Assembly: GCA_036250225.1 (NCBI GenBank)
Contig: JAPZLL010000049.1
Coordinates: 186,001 to 250,000 of the forward strand
DNA: 64,000 bases
Direction: 5' to 3'
DNA from: Cercophora sp. LCS_1
Taxonomy: Eukaryota > Ascomycota > Sordariomycetes > Sordariales > Lasiosphaeriaceae
Program-made: the position numbers and the translations under genes
Shown here: piece after piece, positions 1 to 9,989 of the stretch
How the letters are laid out: every line of letters starts with the position of its first letter
Numbering within the stretch: the stretch's first letter is position 1
Notes under the pieces: model-generated
Database searches by the model: none
Seen by the model: only the letters and a program-made list of their open reading frames with translations
What the model was told of the DNA's origin: nothing

Positions 1-788
1 CGGGGATCTCGTTCTGATCGTCAAACGGGTTGCTGCTGTAGTTTGCCTCGTATGCCTTGAGGTTCTCCTCGTACATCTTCTTCGCAATCTGCTTCTCATA
101 CTCGACGTCATCGTTGCCAAAGTCGTGGTCGGCGGTTGTGTACCTCGGCGGCCTTGGCGGAGGTGCGCCATGCGAGTGGTTGTGCTTGGGTTGGCTCTCA
201 AAGCCCATGGCGCCGCCGTGCGAATGCCCTCCAACCTTGGAGTTGATCCACATCTCGAGAACGAAAAGACAGAACATAGAACCCATCATAATGACACCGG
301 GCATGGCCGGGTACTGATCCGTGAACAAATCCGGCAGGCATGGGTCTGTCAAGTTACCAAAAGCGACGGGGAGAAGCTTATACCAGTCAGCATATCAAGA
401 CCGCTGTCGTCTCAGGGCCTCTGGAAGCTTACATGCACGAAAGCAGTGGCGACCAGGACACCGGTACCAAAATGCTTGCAGATAAAAAAGGCCCTCTTCG
501 GCACCTTCAACCAGGGAAGCTTCTTTGCGGCAACTGGAAACCCAGCTCCGAAAAGAGAGGCGCCCATGACCAAGACTATCCATAAAGTTAGCACATGCCT
601 TTTTGCCTTCGATATGCTTCTCTCAACTTACACAACGCGGCAACGTGAAGCGGGAGGTCGTACTCGCCGACCTCGCCATCGCTTCCACAGATCGGTTTCC
701 CACTTGTCGGTGCCGTCTCAGCCTGGGCCAATGGCATACCCCCGCGACCACCCGTCGCAACGAAATCGCCAAACAACTCGCTGCTCAT
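1..788 (-). CDS. ZIP-family metal (Zn/Fe) transporter, 5' part only
   Basis: Proposed exons are 788-632, 575-433 and 377 to beyond position 1, joined by two introns with GTAAGT/GTAAGC donors and TAG/AAG acceptors; the reading frame is continuous through all three (225 residues present). The first membrane block contains GAGFPVAAKK, followed by FGTGVLVATAFVH spliced to LLPVAFGNL, the typical ZIP helix-II/III region with its metal-path histidine. A further hydrophobic helix near GVIMMGSMFCLFVLEMWIN leads into a cytoplasmic His-rich loop (GGHSHGG, KHNHSHG), which in ZIP proteins binds metal. The C-terminal helices, including the HxxxE motif of helix IV-V, lie beyond the window edge. By family it imports Zn(2+) or Fe(2+) across the plasma or an organelle membrane; the exact metal cannot be read. 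It diverges from the CDF exporter at 3090. Confidence 0.85.
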
Positions 789-3089
789 TTTGGCCGTTGT
801 GCGCTTCCTCCGGAAGCGAAAGCCCTTGTCGAACCGTTTGTTTCAAAGGCAGAGTCGACTCCAGGCCACTCGCCCGGCGAGGTTAATTTTCAATCGTGAC
901 TGGGAAAACGAGAAGCCGCCCGGCGGCTTCTAGAGAATCGAAAAGGAGGGCGAGGAGGAGAGGAAAGAAGGAGATGCCCTATTCCGCACCGTCCAACCAA
1001 GGGGGTAAGGAAAAGAAGCGCCAAGAAGAGAAGGGAGAAAAGAAACAAGGTAAGATGTTAAAAGAACAGGCAATAGAAGTGAAATAAGTCCTCCCAGAGG
1101 ATCGAAAAGAAACACACACGCCCAAGCCAAGACCCGGACCGTCACACAACCAAGAAAAGGCCAAGAAAAAGATTGCAGGTCATGGCGATTGATGTTCTTT
1201 AGTACGGCTACGCATAATCCGCCGCCCACGGAAGGTTGTGGCAAGTGCCAGCCTGGGGGCACGGGGTGCGTGTTCACTCTGAAGGAAGACCCTGGAGCGT
1301 CCAAACACCTGCCAGGGATCCGTCTTGTCGTTCTCCCTGGGGACTGGCGTGCCAAGGCCTATGCTCAGATCCAGACGCCCAAAACTCAGATCGCCAGCAG
1401 CGAAGTGCCGCCCTGAATGGGCCGTGACAGGAGTGAGACTCTCTGGAACCCTGCGACCTTGTTCAGCGATCGACTGCCAGGTCGTTTTTCTCCCCCTGGC
1501 AGGGCATGATCTGGCGAGCGCTTCGTTCTTCTTCGGCCTCATAGCGGCCCAAAAACAAACCAAAAATGTCTGGTGCTGCGACTAACTACTGGTTCAGAGC
1601 TGAGAGAGCCCCGGCCCGCTCAAACAGTTGCACCATGTCCCGAACCGGGGATGCTAGACGCAGCCAAAACAAACCTTCGTCGTCGTGGCCCCCACCATGG
1701 CCGAGATATCCGTAAGTACGGCAGCGCTCGGAGTTTATGGTGGCATCTCCAATTCAAGGTGTTCTGTCCATCCGGTTGAATTGACACTGCTAAAGTGAGC
1801 TGATGGTCCCGTGATCGCCTCTGGGGAAGACTGGACGGGGAGACGTTGACTGCTGAGAACGGATGCGGCGCCTGAATTTGTCAGTGTGAAACGCACCCCA
1901 CCATTCTGGCGCAGCGGGGAAGGATAGGTGGGGCACCGACCCCTGTCGATGCTTATCGTTGCTAAGGTTAGGTTGTCCCAGATAGGGTGGAGGTATCCAG
2001 AGTAGATCCAGATCTGTCCCGCCTTCCCTAGCCAGTCCCTTTTTCCGCTGAGCATATCCTTCCTGCTCACTTACCTAACTTCTTGGGAAGGTCTTTGAGA
2101 GACACTCAGCACGGTGTTACTCGCTTTGTACCAATGCGTCGTTACCAGGCAGCGCGTCCCATTCAAGATCCTGAATCTCCCACGCTCGGTCCGTTCACCA
2201 TCAGCCTGACAAAAGGGTTGCACGCCATTGGCGCGTTAAACACACCGGCAACCCCGATGGGGCAAACGCCCAAGCAGCCTTTCCTCGTCCGGCAGTTGTC
2301 GCAGTTGCATCGCAGATTTAGCGTGGAACGGGAACGGGGGACGAGGATGCTCGGCCCACGGCAACTCGGTAAGAGACGTTTTGGCCCCGAGCAATGTCGT
2401 GCCGTTGGTGGACACGGCGAACAACAACGGGGTGTGCCAAACATGGAGAACAGTCCTAGTGTCTGCGCCGGGTATCCGCGCTACTTCGCCCAGCAAAAGA
2501 CGTGGTGTTCCTGTAACAGGCGGCTCTGCATATTGAAACAACCGGGCTGGCCAATGGCAAGCCGGGCGCACTGCTTGGGCCTTCGACGTGCATGCGTCGA
2601 AGCTTCTCTGACAGGCCCGCCGGCCACGACACTACACGGAGCTTTTCCGCCCCGCTGTTCTCGGCTCCTGGCGCAAGCGCACGGTTCCGGCACCAGACTC
2701 TGGACAGTGACACCACGCTCCCCAAGGGCATGTTTACACGACCCGGCCCGGATAGACCTTCCCTCTCGCCGGCCGACAGACCACGCGGGGTGGCTGAGCT
2801 GTTAGACGCCCGCCCCTGACGAGGGCTCCGAGATGCCCATGGCGCGCCGTGGTGGTCGAGAGGCAGGAGCGAGAGCGAAAAGAGTGGCAATTAGTGACAA
2901 AAAGAATGGCTAAGCGGCATCGAAGGATGCGACGTAGAAGCGTATAATATGGCTGTCCTTTCGCCGGCCTGGGTGATGGGATACCCGACAATTCGAGCCC
3001 GGCGCCCTTTGTTGGATCTTCCACCCCCATCTTTGTCGTTGGAATAATATCGACGCATGAGACTCTGATCTGATCAACGCAGACCCGCC
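789..3089. other. 2.3-kb divergent intergenic region between ZIP and CDF transporter genes
   Basis: No convincing gene was found. Open frames here show no recognisable domain and no consistent intron structure. The stretch holds the 5' regions of two head-to-head metal transporter genes, including purine-rich sequence at about 940-1090, so it is a plausible shared control region. No specific binding site could be named. Confidence 0.5.
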
Positions 3090-4845
3090 ATGTCCAGCGA
3101 AAAGACTTCAGACGCTGCCCAGCCAGCAGGTACGTGTTCCGTCCGATCAGGTCCTATCCCACACAGCACTTGGCCACTTGGCCAGTCCGTCGGATGCCGT
3201 CCTTGGCTGTCTTGAGTGATTCAGTCCGAGACTGCCGATTTCCTCGGCGCATTGTCAGTAACATCCAGCCTAGCAACCCCCGCAGTGCGAGACCCCTCGA
3301 CCGGCGTGCCGGAGGGAGACCAAGATGCCATCCGTGTCGCCGCCCCGGACCGGGTCACCACATCATCTTCACTCGCCGGCACCGCTGACCCCCTGAATCT
3401 GGGCCGTCACCGCCGTGAGAATATTTCCAAGAAACAGCTCAAGGTCGAGCATCCCAATGCGAACAAGAGACACCTGAAAAAGTATTACACCAAGCAGAAC
3501 CAACTCATCGACCAGTTCCTCGGGGCCGAGGACGAGGAGGCTGTCGCCATCGAAGAGGATGCCCGGTACGCGCCAAAGATCAAGTTTGCTGTCACGGCAT
3601 CCTTTTGCGTCAACCTATTCCTCTTCGTCATCCAGATGTATGCGGCTGTCTCGACGGGGTCTCTCTCGGTTTGTCTAGTCTTGTCATTGATCAGACTGCC
3701 AATGCTAACATGAGATAATAGCTCTTTGCAACTGCTGCCGATGCCTTTGTAAATAGTAACCCAGTTGCCGATCTCATCACGATCACCGCTAACCCTGACG
3801 ACAGATGGATCTTGTATCGTCATTTGTGATGCTCGTAACGTCCCGGCTGGCTGCCCGTCCGAGCGTTTACAAGTACCCTGTCGTACGTGCTGCATTCCCG
3901 ACACCTCATTGGCAGTGTTGAACTGACGGGACCCAGGGGCGAAAAAGGATTGAAACTCTGGGCATTATCCTCTTTTGCGCCTTGATGACCACGGTCGCCG
4001 TGCAGCTGCTGGTAAGTTCTGCCGAGTCTAGACCGGTCCAAAAACCGTGGCACTGACACAACGTCAAGATCGAGTCTGCACGCCATCTCGGCGGTGGCCC
4101 AGATGAATCGGAGCCCCTCAAGATCATTCCCCTGGTCTTTGTCGGCGTTGCAAGTGAGTCGACATCAAACCAATACATCCATCTCATCCGGTTCCTAACC
4201 CCCCCGTAAACAGTCTTTGCCAAGGGCGGTTTGATGTTCTACTGCTTCTTCTACCGAAGGTTCCCATCGGTCCACATTTTCTTTGTCGACCATCGCAACG
4301 ACATCGTCGTCAACATCTTTGGTCTCGTCATGTCCATTGTGGGTGACCGTTTCGTGTGGTACCTGGACCCCATCGGCGCCATCCTCATCGCGCTCCTCAT
4401 TCTCTTCTCATGGGCATCCAATGCCTTTGAGCAGGTCTGGCTTCTCGTTGGCAAGTCGGCGCCGAACAAGTTCATCTCCAAGCTCATCTACATGGCCATG
4501 ACACACGACGACAGGATTCTCAAGGTTGAGACGTGTCGCGCGTACCACGCGGGCCAGCACTACTACGTGGAGCTTGACGTCGTCATGGACGAGGAGCTCC
4601 CGCTTAAAGTGACGCATGACGTTGGTCAGGAACTCCAGAGGAAACTCGAGGGACTGAGCGATGTGGAGCGAGCGTTTGTGCACGTTGACTACGAGCATGA
4701 CCACGATCCTCATGAGGAGCATAAGCCCCTGTACGAGAAGGTGTCCAAGAAGACAAAGAGGAGTCTGAAGGATGTTCTGCTCTTTAGGAAACCGGCCATG
4801 GAACAGGGCTTGGCCAACGTGGAGCAAGGCTCGACATCGACATGA
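3090..4845 (+). CDS. Cation diffusion facilitator, Mn-type (DxxxD/DxxxD)
   Basis: Seven exons fit: 3090-3129, 3217-3668, 3722-3748, 3805-3882, 3937-4011, 4069-4153 and 4214-4845, giving 462 residues. The second acceptor (3216) is a GAG rather than CAG, chosen because it alone keeps frame. The N-terminus is a long polar cytoplasmic tail. The first helix (KFAVTASFCVNLFLFVIQ) leads to D171-A-F-M-D175 in helix II, and helix V carries D278-H-R-N-D282. The paired DxxxD motifs are the mark of manganese-type CDFs; zinc CDFs have HxxxD. YPVGRKRIETLG is the conserved cytoplasmic loop, and the C-terminal domain (about 330-440) is the usual ferredoxin-like CDF tail with D/H-rich residues. By family it is a proton-coupled metal exporter of the Golgi, vacuole or plasma membrane. 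The 27-nt third exon carries the first aspartate of the site. Confidence 0.9.
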
Positions 4846-5197
4846 AGGAAATCGTCTCGATGATGGTTTGTGATGATGAATGGCCTGGAGCTAATATGGC
4901 TGGCACATAATGTTTTTTTGTTGTTGTTTTATTAGATACCCTCAAGCAGAATACACGGAGGCGTCTGCTGGTCTTGCGCGGTCGAGACTGTTTTTATAGA
5001 AATTCATTTCATCGTTGGGTTAAAGGCTATCATGTGAGAAATTGACCGCATTGTCATCTCTCCGGGTGGTCTGCACGACACTTTTAAGCTTCCACAAAAT
5101 GCCATAACCATGCATGCGGCAGTGCAGCCGTTCGTTCCACCACCCTCCTCGACTCACCACTTGATCCCTCTCACCTAACCCCCATCAACGCCCAAAA
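4846..5197. other. Intergenic, 3' region of CDF gene
   Basis: Contains AT-rich sequence with a TTTTTTTGTTGTTGTTTTATT-like stretch just after the CDF stop, consistent with a 3' UTR. No gene was seen. Confidence 0.4.
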
Positions 5198-5981
5198 ATG
5201 CCCACCACCACCACCACCACCACCACCACCAACCCCAACCACACCCTCTAATACTGGGAATCAACCCCTGCCATAATAAACGGCATGCTAGGCGACATCC
5301 CCACCCTAACCGGCTTCTCATCCATCTCCAAAGTCGACATCCAATCCTCCCGCTCCTTCCTCGCCAAACTCGGCATCGGGGGCAAAGTCGGCAGACAAGG
5401 CGTCCACCACGCCCTAGAAGGAGGCGCCGGTATTGGACGCGTCACGGAGGGACTGCTCCTTGGCATGGCTGACCAAGTCGACATCATTGAGCCGATAGCC
5501 AAATTCACCGCTGCTTTGGAGAATAAACCTGGGATACGAAGGATTTACAATGTTGGACTGGAGGAGTGGATCCCCGAGGAGGGGATTTGTTATGATTTGA
5601 TCTGGACGCAGTGGCGTGTTGGGCATTTGAGCGACGAGCAGCTGGCGGAGTATTTGCAGAGGTGCAGGGGGGTTTTGAGTGGGGATGGTGGTGGGGTGAT
5701 GGTTGTGAAGGAGAATTTGAGTACGGTACCCGGTGGGGGGAATATGTTTGATGAGGTTGATGGGAGCTTTACGAGGTGAGTTTTTGTCGTGATCATGATG
5801 CTTGAGTGAGTGTGGCTGATTTGCTTAAAGGGAGGATAGTAAGTTTTTGGAGTTGTTTGGACGTGCCGGCTTGCGTGTCGTGAGGAGCGAGACGCAAAAG
5901 GGGATACCGCAAAAGACGCCCCGAAAGCTCCTGCCTGTTAAGATGTACGCGCTCAAGTCGGTCCTCCCTGAGGCCCTTTAG
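5198..5981 (+). pseudogene. Alpha-N-terminal protein methyltransferase (NTM1/TAE1 family) with in-frame stop
   Basis: Exons 5198-5775 and 5831-5981 (donor GTGAGT, acceptor AAAG) give a SAM-dependent N-terminal methyltransferase of the TAE1/NTMT1 family. By family it methylates the alpha-amino group of ribosomal proteins after Met removal. Visible motifs are YWESTPAIINGMLGD, the SAM loop LEGGAGIGRVTEGLL, YDLIWTQWRVGHL (substrate pocket) and FDEVDGSFTRED across the intron. The frame from ATG 5198 begins MP followed by nine Thr codons and then meets TAA at 5249-5251, immediately before the conserved YW; a single C-to-T change of CAA would create it. No splice acceptor lies between to bypass it. 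An internal ATG at 5285 could make a shorter protein (about 214 residues) lacking the YW segment. Either the gene is dead, it makes a truncated product, or the base is an assembly error. Confidence 0.75.
5200..5231 (+). repeat. (ACC)n microsatellite encoding a Thr run
   Basis: Nine perfect ACC codons follow the ATG at 5198 and encode a poly-Thr stretch at the N-terminus of the methyltransferase reading frame. Confidence 0.8.
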
Positions 5982-6177
5982 TGGCGATGTGGTTTAATCG
6001 GACAAATGCCAATCAATATCCTGCCCGCTTCAACTGAACTCGTCGTTGTGCTTCCCGGACAGTGTGAGTAGTTCATGGGTGAGGGACGACTCTCCCCTTC
6101 CCCCCCCTCTCCTTTCGTTCGGGCCGGCAGACTGTTTTTCTTTTTCTTTTCTTTTTGCGCACACATCAAATTGCAAG

Positions 6178-7370
6178 ATGAAAGGCAGAGAGCGTCTTGC
6201 GAAATGGGCGCGGGAGAAGGGGATGATGCAAAACGGAATCGCGCTCGGGGATCTTCCGGGTCGTGGCGTTGGCATGGTGGCAACGAAAAAGCTCAGGGTG
6301 AGAACGTGGCCATGTTTCCCTGGGTTGAAGACGGTAGCGGGAGCTGATCAAGACACACAGGCCGGGCAAACCACCCTCCATGTTCCTCTCGATTGTATCC
6401 GCAGTCTACATACCGTGCCTGACCATATCCGTCGCAAACTACCTTCCGATTTTTCCATACCCGGTCTGCTGGCGGCAGAGTTGACGGTCGACAATCCGGT
6501 TGAGTTGTCGGCATGGAGGGAGATCATCCCCTCGTTGAGCACTTTCAAGGCCAGCCTGCCGTTCTTTTGGAGCGAGCAGCTTCAGCAACTCCTCCCTGAA
6601 CCAGCCAAAGTTCTTCTCAAAAAATAACAAGACACTATCAGCCAGGACTGGAGCATCGTATCAGCAGCTTTTTCTGACGCACGTCGGGAGGGGTTTGAAC
6701 GTAGTTGGTTCGTCGTCAGCACCAGAACTTTCTACTACATCACCCCAGAGACAGAAAAGTATCCGCCGGAGGACAGGATAGCATTGGTGCCCGTTGCGGA
6801 TATGCTCAACCACGCAGAGAGTGGTTGCGAAGTACTCATAACGACGGACGGCTTCACCATCACTTCAGATCGCGCGTATCGTCCTGGTCAGGAAGTCAAA
6901 ATCTCGTACGGGGGGCACCCCAACGATTTCCTTCTCGCAGAGTACGGTTTCGTGCTATCCGAGAAAAAATAGGACCAGGTTTTTCTCGACAAAGTGATCC
7001 TATCGCAGCTAGACACAGAGAAGAAAGCCCAACTCGAGGCTAGCGGACTTCTCGGTCCTTTCATGATGGACATCAAGGCCTCGGTCTGCAACAAGACAGA
7101 GGCCGCACTCCAGCTCCTTCGTCCTTGTCCTCGAGGAGAATGGACACAACTCAATGTAGGGGAGAACAAGAGCTGTGGGGGGCATTGTCAGCAAGGAGGA
7201 AAGAGTTTCTATTGTCCTTGATCGTCGAGTACCAGGACTTGGTCAAAAAGGCGCTGCAAGATATAGCCATGTTAGAAGTCCAAGGGTACCAACGGGCTCA
7301 GCGCGAACTTCTGGAGAAGAGATGGAAGCAGATACACACAGCAATAGCACGAGTGGCACAAAGAAAGTAA
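6178..7370 (+). pseudogene. SET-domain (Rkm/Rms1-type) lysine methyltransferase, broken by two stops and a frameshift
   Basis: ATG 6178 opens exon 1 (to 6297), followed by exon 2 from 6361. The protein has an N-terminal SET segment (GIALGDLPGRGVGMVATKKLR, then VPLDCI), a middle iSET region, and the SET core DRIALVPVADMLNHAE ... YRPGQEVKISYGGHPNDFLLAEYGF, where NH and the following Y-rich loop form the SAM and lysine site. After KVLLKK the frame meets TAA at 6625-6627, and after LSEKK it meets TAG at 6970-6972; homologous sequence resumes in the same frame after both. Near 7150-7165 the match moves to another frame (GEQELWGALSARRKEFLL, ending at 7370), indicating an indel. By family it would methylate a ribosomal or cytosolic protein on Lys. 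The gene as written cannot give the full protein. It lies in tandem with two other broken genes. Confidence 0.8.
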
Positions 7371-7915
7371 TGAGCGGTATTTCAGAAGCCTCGTGACGCC
7401 ACAAACGTGTCTTGGACCAGACCGCTGAGTGTGTCCGCTGCCCCGCCAAGTCCTTGACAAAATAAACGGCACAAACAAAAGAATCGAGGGGATAGTTAAT
7501 CCACTAAAAAGGGATATATCGAAGATTTCAATGCATCACTCAGAATTCAAATGCCCTGAAGAAAGAACTATTAAAAAGCCGTTGGACTTTTCTGTTGACG
7601 CTTATTGTAATTTCCAGCATCTGTTCAGCCCACTTGAAGTGGTATCGACTGGATTCAGTGTGCCGATTATTTTGTCACCAACTTTGCCCGCTTTGAGACA
7701 AACGCCACCCGAGAGGGATACAAACACAAACCGCCGAGCTCAAAGACCAACTCTATAAAAACAGGCGCAATCCCAACTTTGGAACCTCCAACAGGAACCG
7801 GGTGGCATCGAGCATTCCCTCAACACACCAACTACTGCCCAAACGCCTGAGGCGCTCTGCTCAGGTATAGGTTCACCAGCCCGCTGGGGAGAGTCGTCTT
7901 GGACTGGTTGACAGG
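7371..7915. other. Spacer with possible coding relics
   Basis: Two plus-strand stretches read like protein but are not joined by a clear intron: about 7438-7620 (frame giving QVLDKINGTNKRIEGIV) and about 7649-7852 (frame giving DWIQCADYFVTNFARFET). Neither was recognised. A TATA-like CTATAAAAAC lies at about 7754. This may be a further decayed gene, or 5' sequence of the damaged gene at 7916. Confidence 0.3.
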
Positions 7916-9152
7916 ATGGCCAAGTTTGCGCCAATCCGTTCGCTCCAGGAGCTGGAGTCGAAGATGGGGATGGAGTTAACACCACCGGACGGAGCCTTGC
8001 ACCCCAAGCAGCACTTCTACGCAAGTTTGAAGCCCGTATCTCTCGATCTGCGCGCCAGAGCACAGGATGAATTCGAAGATTGGAAGCCAGCAAGGCGCGG
8101 TCCGCACGAGCAGCTGCCCCAAAATGCTACCCTAAGAGCCGGGAAGAAACAAACCGTTCAGTATTGTGGAGATCGCGTTGTCCTCGAGTACCAGAGCGGT
8201 CCCGCATATGGCTTCTACCGCTTCTCGGCCGAGATCCAACACGCCGCAGGTCTCCACCTCCCTCTCCTTCTTTCCGAGGCTGGCGTGGCAGACGTTGTTG
8301 CCGTCTCCAAGGTTGGTACTCTCTCACCTCTTATATGTAAAAGAGAGATACTGGGTAAATAAACCCCTGACGCGAACATCTAATCTAGCTCGCGCCCATC
8401 TCCGAAAGTCTGCCGTCTTCCTCTCCAACCTTTCTCCTACCCCCGACCCCGCCCCGTCCCCCATCCATGCCACCCTCCTCCACGTTCTTCACCATTCTCC
8501 CCCCCGGAAATCCGCGAGATCATCTACACGCACGCCATGCCCGGGAAGAAAGAGGTGACACGCGCCAACCCATCTCTCCTCCACGGACTGGGAGACCCGA
8601 CTGGCTACCTCCTCCCCTTCCAACGCCATCTGCTTCCTTCTCGCTATCGGCAAGATCGGGCGGTCAAACATTGAGACCCTGCTGATCATATGGCAAAGCG
8701 AGTACGGCGGCTGGCTACCGGATGCCCCGCCCCGGCTGCACGTCACGCCATGCCTACGGTTGCCGCGGGATTGCCCGAGGATAAGACGGTTATCGGTTTT
8801 GATAGATGTGTCGAATTACCTTCCGTGGAAGCACGAAGCGATCGGACGCGATGTTGGAATCGCCGCATTGCGGGACATGGGAGCAAGTATCGTTGCGGGC
8901 GTTGGTGGTCGCTTCGTTGATGTCAGAGACGTGCCTGCCGAACCCGATGCCTGGCGCGCTTGGAGAAAGCTGGAAAAGAAGATTTCTCTTCTCCCGCGTG
9001 GAGGAGAATTGGAGGAACTCTATGCGAAAGAAGACGAAAACAGGCCGGGGTTCTTGGCTATCTTTGTGGCAGGCTCGTCATCTGGGTCCGAAAGTGAGGA
9101 TCGAGCAGACAGACAGCCCGTCGTTCGAACAAGGGACCTGGCTTTGGAGTAG
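7916..9152 (+). pseudogene. Frameshifted gene with F-box-like motif (unknown function)
   Basis: ATG 7916 opens a 132-codon exon to 8311, followed by a likely intron (GTTGGT...CTAATCTAG) and a second exon from 8389. About 35 codons in, a run of seven C at about 8499 throws the frame off: removing one C would give ILPPEIREIIYTHAMPG, which resembles the first helix of fungal F-box-like proteins. Further on, another frame carries NAICFLLAIGKIG and an apparent C-terminal domain ending at 9152, so at least two frame changes are needed. The N-terminal 130 residues were not recognised. It is either a decayed gene, one with unrecognised introns, or a stretch with sequence errors. It follows two other damaged genes on the same strand. 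Confidence 0.45.
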
Positions 9153-9989
9153 AAACTGCGTTGCTGTTTATTCAAGATGATTGTTGTCTCGCGTTTAGTC
9201 TGAACTTCTCATGGTCCAGGCTATCTGGGGTGCTACGCGCTCAGTAAGCAGCAATGGTGGTGGGAGGCAACTATTTTGCACAATACGGACACAGGGGCGG
9301 ATTTAGAAAAAAAAGGGGGTAAAAACATCGCCATCGGCCCCACTCATCCCACATGCTTGAGTTTTGTTACACCACTCTCGGGACCAGCATTTTTGGTCGA
9401 TAACTACTGCAAACTTTGATATTACCAGGACAATCTCCAATTTGAGAAACGTAGGGTTTTGACGCCTACCGGGATGATGTCTACCATCCGCGGCCTGGTG
9501 TTCCGTGCCCATCTTGGGGAAGCTCGCTTGGGCTCGCATCAACAGACCAATCTGGAAGCAAATAATTGGAGGCGAGGGCGTATTTAGGCGAGGGCTACGT
9601 CGTGGCGCGGTGGGCTCGTCGCCTCGACCGATGACCGACTCTGGGTCGGCGGGAAGCGTCGGCTTGCTGACAGCCAGGCCGCGCGGTGTGTGAGCCTCAT
9701 AGGTAGCCCAGGGCTGTGAATAATCTGCCACGTTTGCGAACGGGAGCTCCTGAGCAGGCTACCAAAATGTGGCGCTGAAAGAACGCGGGATGAGAAGGCT
9801 GTGGGTGTCGTTTCAGGGGCAAGGTCGCAGGTGCTTTTGATCTATAAGGCTGAGGATGCTTGATATCGAAGCAGGAACAACGGTCTACCATAGACATGAA
9901 TTATCTCCAACACTAGAAGCCACAATAAAAGAATTGCACACCATCATTGATGGCGGCTCAGTGGGCTGCCATGTATAACCCTAGCATTT
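9153..9989. other. Intergenic, with a hAT-like terminal sequence
   Basis: Starts with AT-rich 3' sequence. At 9293-9307 the sequence CAGGGGCGGATTTAG, followed by an A-run, resembles the ends of hAT-type DNA transposons. A minus-strand open stretch around 9600-9760 (reading QELPFANVADYSQPWATYE) looks coding-like but has no start codon or family match. No intact gene. Confidence 0.35.

Noticed and set aside
2083..2805. 240-residue plus-strand frame upstream of the CDF gene
   Set aside because: No domain; sits in a divergent promoter with equally long frames on the other strand.
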